DNA of 64,000 nucleotides from an uncultured Eubacteriales bacterium (lineage in GTDB: Bacteria; Bacillota; Clostridia; Oscillospirales; CAG-382). The stretch spans positions 1 to 64,000 of the forward strand of contig URVJ01000011.1 of NCBI GenBank assembly GCA_900551295.1, in the 5' to 3' direction. How positions within the stretch are numbered: position 1 is the stretch's first letter; the number at the start of each line of letters is the position of its first letter. This document shows, in pieces, positions 52,462 to 60,040 of this stretch. The notes under the pieces were generated by a model. The model was not told the DNA's origin and did not search any database. It worked only from the letters and a program-made list of their open reading frames with translations. The translations under genes and the position numbers were made by a program.

Positions 52462-52925
52462 AGCGTATTTTCTCCGACTGTGTTTATACCGTCCGTGTTG
52501 TCGGTTTCAGAAGCGTCGTTTTCCTTATCCTTTGCAAAGAGCGCCTTTATCTTCTTGAATATATCGGGCGCCTTATCGAGAGCCTTATCGACGCTGTTCA
52601 CGGTACTCAGTATTCCGAGTGCGTCATATCCGGTATTCTCGCCTACATTAAGCAGTCTTGTTTCACCGAGAGAGTTTACCACGAGAAACGCAACAGGCAC
52701 TACCGAAAGTCCCGTAGCTCCTGCGGTATTTCCGCTCATGCTGTTCTCTTTGGTCGTATCTCTGCCGCCGAGTCCGACGCCGACAGTCACCTTTGAAACG
52801 GGAATTATCGTCGTAAGTCCGTTTATGTTTATCGGCTCGCCGACCACGGTCTTTGAGTCTGCCATCGAGCGTATTCCGTCAATTACGTCTTTTACGGTCT
52901 TATCCATTGTAGAATTGTCAGTCAT
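52458..52925 (-). CDS. gerW: GerW family sporulation protein (YtfJ)
   Basis: A 155-residue GerW/YtfJ protein, required for normal spore germination in Bacillus. The family core is clear: VGEPININGLTTIIPVSKVTVGVGLGG (about 28-54) and the GATGLSVVPVAFLVV strand. The C-terminal 50 residues are charged and variable. It sits next to the DUF2953 gene, an arrangement kept from Bacillus (ytfI-ytfJ) to Clostridia. ATG with AAAGGAAT. It adds to the evidence from spoIVA that the host sporulates. Confidence 0.92.
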   Translation of the reverse strand: MTDNSTMDKTVKDVIDGIRSMADSKTVVGEPININGLTTIIPVSKVTVGVGLGGRDTTKENSMSGNTAGATGLSVVPVAFLVVNSLGETRLLNVGENTGYDALGILSTVNSVDKALDKAPDIFKKIKALFAKDKENDASETDNTDGINTVGENTL

Positions 52926-52928
52926 GCT

Positions 52929-53819
52929 TTATACATTCCTTTCATTTTGAGAAATTTTCCGAAATCTGAAATAGCTTTTTATTACGGGCAGCAGGCACAG
53001 AATTATCTGCCATACCGCCATTGTAAATTTGATGTCGCACAGAACCGTACTCTGAGTCTTTGAAAAATCGTAGTACACACCGCAGCTTTTGTGTTTTATC
53101 TTAAAAAATTTAAATCCGCCGCAAACATCGATGAGCGTCTGATAAGCAAGGCTTGCGGTTCCGTAAATGATTGCGGTATTTGCGGCGTCGGGCGTCGAAA
53201 TAACAATATCAAGCTTTCGTATTTTAAGCCTTGCGTATTTTCCGAAAGGCTCTCTTAATTCTTTGAGCGTGTCTTTGATTAGCGAAAGCAGCTCCGTAAC
53301 GGGCAGTTCGCGAAACATTTCAAAAAATGATTTTGAGTTTTCCACGGTGTTATCGTTATCGGACGGTCGTCCTGAAGATTTTTCACCTGCGGAGGTTTTG
53401 TTTTGCGCAGTCCCGGCAGTCAGTTGTCCGTTTTGGATTTTTGTCCCGGAAGCAGCAAAATTTTCAGACGGTTTTACATTATTTTCATTTTTTACGCCGT
53501 TTTTTTCGTCCGTCACACGCGGCGCGCCGTCTTTTTTCGGTTCGCCGTTGTTTTTGTTTTTTGAAACATTCTGCGTACCGCCGTTTTCAGCGTTATCTTC
53601 AAGAAATTTTGCAAGGCTCTGCTTTTTGATTTTGATCTTGTGTTTCTTTTCGGTAAAACGCGCCGTGTCGATTTTGAGAAATCCCGCGTGAACAAAAATA
53701 CGTCTCGATTCACCGCTCACTCTCACCGAAAATCCGATTCTCAAAGCAAGCAAAAGCAGTACAAGTCCGATAACTGCGAGCAAGACGTACAGGATTATTT
53801 TAAGTATGACCAGAATCAT
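52929..53819 (-). CDS. DUF2953 protein (YtfI-like)
   Basis: A 296-residue DUF2953 protein with one N-terminal membrane helix (about 4-26), a basic, low-complexity Asn/Lys/Gly-rich linker at about 75-160, and a C-terminal domain with the KLDIVISTPDAANTAIIYGTASLAYQ segment typical of the family. The function is unknown, but it is the regular partner of gerW and so probably belongs to sporulation. The linker is longer than in most relatives and may vary in length between strains. It is the first gene of the operon, following the mini-hairpin leader. Confidence 0.85.
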   Translation of the reverse strand: MILVILKIILYVLLAVIGLVLLLLALRIGFSVRVSGESRRIFVHAGFLKIDTARFTEKKHKIKIKKQSLAKFLEDNAENGGTQNVSKNKNNGEPKKDGAPRVTDEKNGVKNENNVKPSENFAASGTKIQNGQLTAGTAQNKTSAGEKSSGRPSDNDNTVENSKSFFEMFRELPVTELLSLIKDTLKELREPFGKYARLKIRKLDIVISTPDAANTAIIYGTASLAYQTLIDVCGGFKFFKIKHKSCGVYYDFSKTQSTVLCDIKFTMAVWQIILCLLPVIKSYFRFRKISQNERNV

Positions 53820-53856
53820 TTTCCTTTCCGTCCTTTCGCATTAATGTAATGCGCAT

Positions 53857-53985
53857 TTCGTGTGCCTTTCCGGCACAATTCATGAAACTTTAGTTTCAAT
53901 TCATGCACGCAGTGCTTTTCATGTGCCCCTCAGGGCACTTTTCATGAAATTTTAATTTCAATTCATGCCGGAACGGCAATTCATT
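53857..53985 (-). repeat. Tandem array of six mini-hairpins in the DUF2953 leader
   Basis: On the minus strand the hairpins are, in order: GCCG-TTC-CGGC, GAAAT-TAAA-ATTTC, GTGCCC-TGAG-GGGCAC, GCAC-TGC-GTGC, GAAAC-TAAA-GTTTC and GTGCC-GGAAA-GGCAC. Spacers are ATGAATT or ATGAAAA, so each hairpin repeats every 17-23 bases or so. The array starts within 10 bases of the -10 element and fills most of the transcribed leader. Confidence 0.8.
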
Positions 53986-53993
53986 CCTTTTGT

Positions 53994-54022
53994 ATTATAA
54001 CACACAAATCATGCAAATTCAA
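53994..54022 (-). promoter_or_regulatory. Promoter of the DUF2953-gerW-ABC operon
   Basis: On the minus strand, TTGAAT (54017-54022), 17 bases, TATAAT (53994-53999). The hairpin array begins immediately after it. Confidence 0.7.
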
Positions 54023-54071
54023 GAATTTTTGAGATCCGCGCAAAAAATATGGATATGTTAAAAATTTTTAG

Positions 54072-54100
54072 TTGATTAACAAAGCCGTTTGTGATATACT
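54072..54100 (+). promoter_or_regulatory. Promoter of the Nudix fusion gene
   Basis: TTGATT (54072-54077), 17 bases, TATACT (54095-54100), followed by a leader of about 95 bases with two strong hairpins. Confidence 0.65.
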
Positions 54101-54202
54101 GTTATACGGTAGCCGGAGATAATACTGCCGGCTGATATATGCGGTCCGACGGAATTTTCACCCGCAAGTCTTGCTCCGTTCGGACAAAAGGACTGGTTTT
54201 TA

Positions 54203-54967
54203 ATGACAAATTTAAACGATTTTACGGCGTCGTCCGCTGCCAAAGGCGTACTCGGCAATATGTGCGACGTAACCGTAACAGGCTCTTACAACCTGTACAG
54301 CAGGCGCAAGAAGTCGGGCACGCTCAACTGCGGAAGAAGTGCGGACGGAGAGAAAAAGGTCTTTGTTATAGGACTTGAAAATCCCGTAAAGCAGTGCCGC
54401 GCACAGCTTATAGCTCTTGCGGTAAGCTCATCTGACAATACGGAAAGCGTCTGGATCGCCGCCCCCGAAGGAAGCATTTACTACGAACCGCGTCTTTCGG
54501 TAATGCTTGCAAAGTACATTCCGAACGATAAATTCAGATACGTATGTCTTTATGAAAAGAGCTGCGGCGCGGTAATGTACACGTATCAGAACGGAGAGAG
54601 AAAATTCATTCTCATAACCAACATTTCAGGTCACATAGGTTTCCCGAAAGGTCACATTGAAACGGGCGAAAACGAAAAGATGACGGCTCTGCGCGAAATA
54701 TATGAAGAAACAGGCGTTCATACGCGCATTATAGAGGGTTTTCGCGAATCGTACAACTATCTGATAAACGGTTTTATAAGGAAAAAAGCGGTCTACTACC
54801 TTGCAAAGTTCGACGCGTCCGACGTCAAGATGAATATACGCGAAATAAGCGAATACAGAATTTTAAATTTTGCCGACGCACTGAAAATTTTAAACTTCAA
54901 GCACGACAAAGATATACTCACCAAAGCAAACGAATATGCCGACAGGCTTGACGCTTTACAGAACTGA
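54203..54967 (+). CDS. Degenerate pyrophosphatase-like domain fused to Nudix hydrolase
   Basis: A 254-residue two-domain protein. Residues 150-172 form a perfect Nudix box (G-x5-E-x7-REIYEETGV), with PKGHIETGE before it. The first 110 residues align by eye with small family I inorganic pyrophosphatases: VTVTGSYN, then FVIGLENPVKQCRAQLIALAV and VWIAAPEGSIYYE match the VTVD, YVLGVDEPV and WVVAPEG pattern. The metal-binding aspartates and lysines are replaced, so this half is probably inactive and might recognise substrate. The Nudix half should hydrolyse a nucleoside diphosphate derivative. A terminator follows at 54988. Confidence 0.72.
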   Translation: MTNLNDFTASSAAKGVLGNMCDVTVTGSYNLYSRRKKSGTLNCGRSADGEKKVFVIGLENPVKQCRAQLIALAVSSSDNTESVWIAAPEGSIYYEPRLSVMLAKYIPNDKFRYVCLYEKSCGAVMYTYQNGERKFILITNISGHIGFPKGHIETGENEKMTALREIYEETGVHTRIIEGFRESYNYLINGFIRKKAVYYLAKFDASDVKMNIREISEYRILNFADALKILNFKHDKDILTKANEYADRLDALQN

Positions 54968-54987
54968 AACACGAATATTTTTACTAT

Positions 54988-55029
54988 CCGGCGCAAAACC
55001 GATTTTTCTCTGACGCCGGGTATATTTTT
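54988..55029 (+). terminator. Terminator after the Nudix fusion gene
   Basis: CCGGCG (54988-54993) pairs with CGCCGG (55014-55019), followed by GTATATTTTTATG. Confidence 0.65.
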
Positions 55030-55078
55030 ATGTCTTTTTTGCCGAAAATTAATATACCGCCGCATTTAGGGACAAAAT

Positions 55079-55912
55079 ATGCTTTGTATAAGTAAAAACG
55101 AAAATTTTGCGGAGGTGCATACTTTGAACGGCAAAGACAAAGAGAAAATCGAAAAAAATCATAATGGCGAAAATCAATCCGACGGCGCGGAAAAGCACGG
55201 CGGCGATGAAAGCGGCACAGACGAATCCTTTGAAGAAAAGAAAGAAAAAGCGCGGGAAGTCAAACTCTCAAACATTTCCGAAAGCGGCTCGGTAATTACA
55301 AAAAAGGACGGTGCGTCGATACACACGCTCGTAATAGCAGGACAGATCGAAGGTCACTACGCCCTTTCGGGAAACACCAAAAGCACAAAATACGAGCACG
55401 TTATTCCGCAGCTTGTAGACGTTGAAGAAAGCGACGACACGGACGGGCTTTTAATCATTCTGAACACGGTCGGCGGAGATGTAGAGGCAGGACTTGCAAT
55501 CGCGGAAATGATTTCGGGCATGTCAAAACCTACGGTTTCGCTTGTTCTCGGCGGAGGACACTCGATAGGCGTTCCTCTTGCGGTATGCACAGACAAGTCT
55601 TTTATAGTTCCGTCGGCTACAATGACCATTCACCCTGTGCGCACAAACGGACTTGTTATAGGCGTTCCGCAGTCGTTTACCTATTTTTTCCGTATGCAGG
55701 ACAGAATATGCGACTTTATTGTAAAACACTCGCGCCTTGACAGAGAAAAATTAAACGAGCTTATGATGGAGACCGACGAGCTTGCGTCGGACGTCGGCAG
55801 CGTCGTGGACGGAATAGAGGCTGTAAACATCGGACTTATCGACGAGGTGGGAAGCCTTTCCGACGCGCTCGGATTTTTAAAAGGCGAAATAGCAAAGAGG
55901 AAAAGCAAATAA
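55079..55912 (+). CDS. ClpP-fold protease, TepA-like
   Basis: A 277-residue protein of the translocation-enhancing protein TepA (ClpP/SDH superfamily) group. The catalytic Ser is in GGGHSIGVPLAV (Ser162) and the His in MTIHPVR (His185); the ASDVGSVVDG segment may supply the acid. A charged, variable N-terminal 80 residues precede the fold. Two starts are possible: the ATG at 55079 with AGGGA, or the TTG at 55124, which has a far better GGAGGT seven bases upstream and would give 262 residues. TepA relatives are implicated in protein export or peptide clearance in Bacillus. A strong terminator follows. Confidence 0.83.
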   Translation: MLCISKNENFAEVHTLNGKDKEKIEKNHNGENQSDGAEKHGGDESGTDESFEEKKEKAREVKLSNISESGSVITKKDGASIHTLVIAGQIEGHYALSGNTKSTKYEHVIPQLVDVEESDDTDGLLIILNTVGGDVEAGLAIAEMISGMSKPTVSLVLGGGHSIGVPLAVCTDKSFIVPSATMTIHPVRTNGLVIGVPQSFTYFFRMQDRICDFIVKHSRLDREKLNELMMETDELASDVGSVVDGIEAVNIGLIDEVGSLSDALGFLKGEIAKRKSK

Positions 55913-55921
55913 ACATGAAAA

Positions 55922-55957
55922 CAGCGGACGCATTAAACGTCCGCTGAAATTATTTTT
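55922..55957 (+). terminator. Terminator after the TepA-like gene
   Basis: CAGCGGACG (55922-55930) pairs with CGTCCGCTG (55938-55946), followed by AAATTATTTTTT. The convergent gene ends at 55970. Confidence 0.8.
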
Positions 55958-55969
55958 TCGGTAATCGGT

Positions 55970-57994
55970 TTATTCTGCCGGAGGAAGATCGTCGGGAGCA
56001 GCGTCATCGGTCTGTGCTCCGTCTGCATTTTCACTGTCGGCGGTGTTTTCTCCGTCTGTACCCGTCTGCTCCGTTGAAGCAGTATCTTCGGGTTTCTTGA
56101 CTTCTTCAAGCACAAGTCCGTAGTAATCGTTATAATGAAGAATATCGTCTGACAGTGTAAAGTTTGCCGAAGTAAGCGCAGCCTGGGCTTTCTGTGCCGA
56201 AACAACCTTGCCGAATATTCCGCCGAGGTTTGTGGTATCGATGTATACGCAGCCGAGCGCTACAAGCTCTCTCTTTGCATACTGCACGGCAGTGTCAATA
56301 TCCATTCTGCCGTCGTCAATAGCCTGCTTTGCGGCTTTGCATATTGTCTTTACGGCTTCATACGTGGATTTCTCTTCAATATCGTCAAATTCGGGATAGA
56401 AACCGAGGAATGCGCTGGGCGCGGTCTGGATATTGCCCTTTCTTGCGTTTTCAACGTAATCTTCCTGTCCCGCAAGAGGATACTTAATGTAGGTATTTCC
56501 GGTATAGAGCGTATTCATGGTATACTTATCGTTGAGCATTGTTACGCTGCCCTTTTCGGCGTTGTAGTAATAATTCTCACCCGAGATACCGTACTGAAGA
56601 AGATTTGCAAGCTCTGCGTTTGTATTGAACAGTGTGATTACTTCCATAGCTCTGTCCTTATTTGTGGAGAGAGAGCTTATAACCATTGCGGACTTGAACG
56701 CCTCGTCGCCGCTTACTCTGTTTACATCGTAGAGATATGCTTCATAGTTTGTTCCGTTTTCGCTCCACTCATGTTCGAGAAGTTCGGGAGAATGGACTAT
56801 TTCAATAGCATACTTTGCGTTATCGGACGCGGTTCCCTCTTTCGGGAAGTATCCGTTTCTTCTGTAACTGTCGATAGCCTTTATGTTATTGACGTACTTT
56901 GTTTCCATGAACGTCGGAAGAACGCTGTCGCCGAGAACATTAAGCTGTCTGCCGATTGCAAGGAAGGAATCCTCATAAACTTCGGCTCCCGAAATATCGC
57001 ATGGGCCGGATATGGGCCATACGCCGGGTTCATTGTTTTTGATAAGGCTCAGATAATCTCCGAGGTTTGCATATGTGGTAAGGTCGGATACGTTGTAACC
57101 GTACTTATTAAGAAGATCTTTGTTGAATACAAAATATGTAAAGTCGCTGTCAAGCGCATAGTTTGTCGGTATGCCGTAGGTATTCTTTCCGACGCACGCT
57201 GCCGAAAGGAAGGTAGGATAAATATACTTTTTAAGCTTGCTCGAATCGTAGTTGAGATATTCGTCCATGGGAGCAAGGTCGCCGTTAGATGCAAGCTCGC
57301 CGTACTTCTGATAATCGTTGACTACAAATATATCGAGCTGAGGGTTTGCAAGATCTATATCGTCCGCGTCAAAGATGAAGTCGATAAGTTCATTGAATGT
57401 CATATCCGCAGTGCCTTTTACCGCACCGTCGCTTTCAAGGACTTCTTCCTCCGCCGGCTGCGCTTCGCCGTCGGTACCGTTTGCGGTATCTGCGGTATTA
57501 TCGGTCTGAGTCTGATCTGCAGCCGTGCCGTCGGTTCCGTTGATAAGATCCGAAAAATCGTCCTTTGAGGGCGCTGTTTCCTCGGCTGCGCTGTTCTGCG
57601 TCTCATCTGCCGCAGCGTTTTCGTCAGCCGCAGCGTTTTCGTCAGCCGCAGTTTCTTCCGAAAGCACTTCGCCGTATTCGCGGTAATGCTCTACACTTTT
57701 CTGAACACTTTCGAGCGTATCCCAGTATTCATCTTCTGTAAGATAGTTTATCTTGAGCATTGTCTTGTACTGCGGAAGAAGTATATGGTTAATATCCATC
57801 TGTACTTCGCGCGCGTTATCAAGATCTGTCTTTTTGTCCGTGATAACGTACATATTCAGAGTAACTATCTTTCTTGTACTTGTGGTGTTTGCGGAGTTCT
57901 CTTCGCTGTTGCCGCCCGAACAACCCGACATCAATACGGCGGAAGCTGTAATAACGGCTGCAAGCAGACCTGCGAACAATCTCTTGACTTTCAT
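55970..57994 (-). CDS. Large extracellular solute-binding lipoprotein
   Basis: A 674-residue solute-binding protein of the SBP_bac_1 class. The signal peptide ends in the lipobox LMSGC (Cys25). About residues 100-175 form an acidic, Ala/Asp/Glu-rich insert containing three copies of an ADENAA-like unit, and the C-terminus is also acidic. Typical binding-protein elements follow, such as the VNDYQKYGELASNGDLAPMDEYL segment and SSLSTNKDRAMEVITLF. It probably binds an oligosaccharide, but no transporter genes are adjacent. The ATG at 57994 has GGGAGG; the frame extends upstream into the promoter TTGACA, which is not coding. Confidence 0.85.
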   Translation of the reverse strand: MKVKRLFAGLLAAVITASAVLMSGCSGGNSEENSANTTSTRKIVTLNMYVITDKKTDLDNAREVQMDINHILLPQYKTMLKINYLTEDEYWDTLESVQKSVEHYREYGEVLSEETAADENAAADENAAADETQNSAAEETAPSKDDFSDLINGTDGTAADQTQTDNTADTANGTDGEAQPAEEEVLESDGAVKGTADMTFNELIDFIFDADDIDLANPQLDIFVVNDYQKYGELASNGDLAPMDEYLNYDSSKLKKYIYPTFLSAACVGKNTYGIPTNYALDSDFTYFVFNKDLLNKYGYNVSDLTTYANLGDYLSLIKNNEPGVWPISGPCDISGAEVYEDSFLAIGRQLNVLGDSVLPTFMETKYVNNIKAIDSYRRNGYFPKEGTASDNAKYAIEIVHSPELLEHEWSENGTNYEAYLYDVNRVSGDEAFKSAMVISSLSTNKDRAMEVITLFNTNAELANLLQYGISGENYYYNAEKGSVTMLNDKYTMNTLYTGNTYIKYPLAGQEDYVENARKGNIQTAPSAFLGFYPEFDDIEEKSTYEAVKTICKAAKQAIDDGRMDIDTAVQYAKRELVALGCVYIDTTNLGGIFGKVVSAQKAQAALTSANFTLSDDILHYNDYYGLVLEEVKKPEDTASTEQTGTDGENTADSENADGAQTDDAAPDDLPPAE

Positions 57995-58085
57995 GCTGTG
58001 CGGTTCCTCCCGAAAGTTATGAATTATGCGTATATGTCCGTGAAAATCCGTATCTGCGGAAAAACCCGGATAACTATTCCATATA

Positions 58086-58114
58086 ATTGTACACCAATCA
58101 CCAAATAATGTCAA
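58086..58114 (-). promoter_or_regulatory. Promoter of the large solute-binding lipoprotein
   Basis: On the minus strand, TTGACA (58109-58114), 17 bases, TACAAT (58086-58091), giving a leader of about 85 bases. Confidence 0.7.
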
Positions 58115-58215
58115 GTGCGAAATTATTTTTAGTCACATTACACATCATACAGTTAAAATAATGTACGTTTTGCACATAATTTAATGCGTTTGATTAACGA
58201 AAAGTTCAAAAAATA

Positions 58216-59451
58216 TTAAAACTCAAAATGAACCGGCAGTCCGTCCTCATAAATTACGGGATTTTCGCCGTAAATAAGCGGCAGCATATAGTCGATACAC
58301 TTCTGATTTACGCCCTTGCCGTCGTCCGAAAGATAGGACGAGGGTATTTTCTTTATCTTATTTGCCGTCTGCATAACGTCCTCGGCAAAAAATTCGACTT
58401 TATACTTATCCGACGCCTTTACGCGGCGTATCGACATCATCTTTCCCGTTTCTCCGTTAAGCGCGTGGCGCACCGCTGCGCTTCCTATACGCCTTGACTC
58501 GTCAATATCCGTCTTTGACGCGAGATGCGACGCGCATCTCTGGGTTATATTAAGCTCCACCGAACGGCACTTGCAGTCTATCTTGATTTTCACAAGTTCC
58601 TCAAGGTATTTGCCCACGCCCGAAAGCGCGCTGTGTCCGAATCCGTCGGCAAATGCCTTTTCGGCTCTCTGTGCGACGTAAGTTCCGTCCGCGGTTCTGA
58701 TGCCCTCCGAAACGGCTATGACAACATACGGCTTTTCGCCGTTTTCAAGCAGAGCGTTTACATCGCCGATGAATTTATCCTCGTCAAAGTCAGTCTCCGG
58801 AACATAAATGAGATCGGGACCCGTTCCGCAGACATATCCCGTAAGAGCGCTTGCCGCGGTAAGCCAGCCTGCGTCCCTGCCCATTATCTCGACTATCGTT
58901 ACTGATTTTACAGGATACACCGAGCAGTCGCGTATCATCTCCTGCATTGTTGCGGCGACGAATTTTGCCGCAGAACCGAATCCGGGAGTATGGTCGGTGA
59001 GTACAAGGTCGTTATCTATAGTTTTGGGAATGCCGATAAGTTTTACGTCAAAAGTTCCCGGGTGTTCTTGAGCGTACTTTGTAAGCTTTGCGACGGTATC
59101 CATGCTGTCATTTCCGCCGATATAGAAAAAGTATCTTATATTGTACTTTTCAAACAACGAATATATTTTTTCGAGTTCTTCTTCGCCGAGCTTTTTTCTG
59201 CATGAGCCGAGAGCCGCCGCAGGAGTTGACGCGAGAAGTTCGAGTTCGCTTTCGCTGTCCGCAAAATATTCGGTAAGGTCGATCATATTCTCGTTCATAA
59301 ATCCGGCAATACCGTTTTTCATACCGTAAAGCGTGCCTATTTTATCTTTTTCCTCAAGGCACATTTTAATGACCCCTGCAAGAGTCGCGTTTATAGCCGC
59401 GGTAGGTCCTCCCGACTGTCCGACGACTGCGTTTGCAATATTATTGCTCAT
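58216..59451 (-). CDS. pfp: 6-phosphofructokinase, probably pyrophosphate-dependent
   Basis: A 411-residue phosphofructokinase, longer than the 320 residues of typical ATP enzymes. The phosphoryl-donor loop reads GGNDS (112-116) with Asp115 where ATP enzymes have Gly, and the catalytic loop reads PKTIDND (142-148) with Lys143 where ATP enzymes have Gly. This Asp/Lys pair marks pyrophosphate as the donor, making the step reversible. It is a glycolytic enzyme converting fructose 6-phosphate to the 1,6-bisphosphate. AAAGGAG precedes the ATG at a long spacing. The gene stands alone on the minus strand, upstream of the lipoprotein gene. Confidence 0.9.
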   Translation of the reverse strand: MSNNIANAVVGQSGGPTAAINATLAGVIKMCLEEKDKIGTLYGMKNGIAGFMNENMIDLTEYFADSESELELLASTPAAALGSCRKKLGEEELEKIYSLFEKYNIRYFFYIGGNDSMDTVAKLTKYAQEHPGTFDVKLIGIPKTIDNDLVLTDHTPGFGSAAKFVAATMQEMIRDCSVYPVKSVTIVEIMGRDAGWLTAASALTGYVCGTGPDLIYVPETDFDEDKFIGDVNALLENGEKPYVVIAVSEGIRTADGTYVAQRAEKAFADGFGHSALSGVGKYLEELVKIKIDCKCRSVELNITQRCASHLASKTDIDESRRIGSAAVRHALNGETGKMMSIRRVKASDKYKVEFFAEDVMQTANKIKKIPSSYLSDDGKGVNQKCIDYMLPLIYGENPVIYEDGLPVHFEF

Positions 59452-59507
59452 GAATTTTTATAAGCTCCTTTCGTTCATACGAACACTGTGCAAAAATGTT
59501 TCGCGGT

Positions 59508-60023
59508 TCAATAATTGTTTTCAAGTCTGAATGTCTTTGCCAAAAGCAAAGATATATAATACGTTACGATAACGCAGGCAAGATTTACGAAAAATTCCGG
59601 CAGCGTCTTTTTGCCGATTATACCCGAGACGCCCGTACCGCCGTAAAGCGACAGCGTATACAATATCCCCGTTATGCTTCTGACAAAAAGCATCGGCAGA
59701 GAGCATACTGCGCAGACCGCGGCGCTGCGGCGCGAAAAGCCTCCCGCAAATTTAGGCATAAGATATGCGCAAAGCAAAAACAGAAACGGCGAGAAATTCT
59801 GCGCCGGGGTCACGGATATATCCGTCAAAAAACCGAACACAAGCGCGCACACCGCACTGAATTTATTATCGCAGAACAGCGGACAAACGCACGCAAGCGC
59901 AAGCAATATATCCGGCTTTATAGTTATTTGCGAAGGAAGTTTCACCGCCGAGAACATGAAAAATATTACGTACAGCACCGCAAAAAGCACTGCCGTTTTT
60001 TGTTTTTTATCTTTTTTCAGCAT
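59508..60023 (-). CDS. MreD-like membrane protein
   Basis: A 171-residue protein with four or five helices resembling MreD, the rod-shape complex subunit. The segment KPDILLALACVCPLFCDNKFSAVCALVFGFLTD matches the family's acidic helix pair, and the RRSAAVCAVCSLPMLFVRS region follows. The normal mreB and mreC partners are not here, and the gene lies after a foldase gene (17 bases) and before PPi-PFK. It could therefore be a paralogue or a moved mreD. Assignment rests on hydropathy and a few motifs. Confidence 0.6.
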   Translation of the reverse strand: MLKKDKKQKTAVLFAVLYVIFFMFSAVKLPSQITIKPDILLALACVCPLFCDNKFSAVCALVFGFLTDISVTPAQNFSPFLFLLCAYLMPKFAGGFSRRSAAVCAVCSLPMLFVRSITGILYTLSLYGGTGVSGIIGKKTLPEFFVNLACVIVTYYISLLLAKTFRLENNY

Positions 60024-60040
60024 AATGTAATCCGCTCCGG

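Larger units (their letters stand above)
53820..54202. other. Divergent gap, DUF2953 / Nudix: two promoters and structured leaders
   Basis: This 383-base gap contains the minus-strand mini-hairpin array and its promoter, and the plus-strand promoter (54072-54100) with a leader of about 100 bases. The leader folds into two strong hairpins: AGCCGG with CCGGCT (about 54111-54134) and GTCCGA-CGGA with TCCGTTCGGAC (about 54144-54184), the second just before the ribosome binding site. No gene is seen in it. Confidence 0.6.

Noticed and set aside
53857..53985. CRISPR array
   Set aside because: The repeated units are themselves palindromes of different sequence, spacers are 7 bases long and constant, and no cas gene is near.
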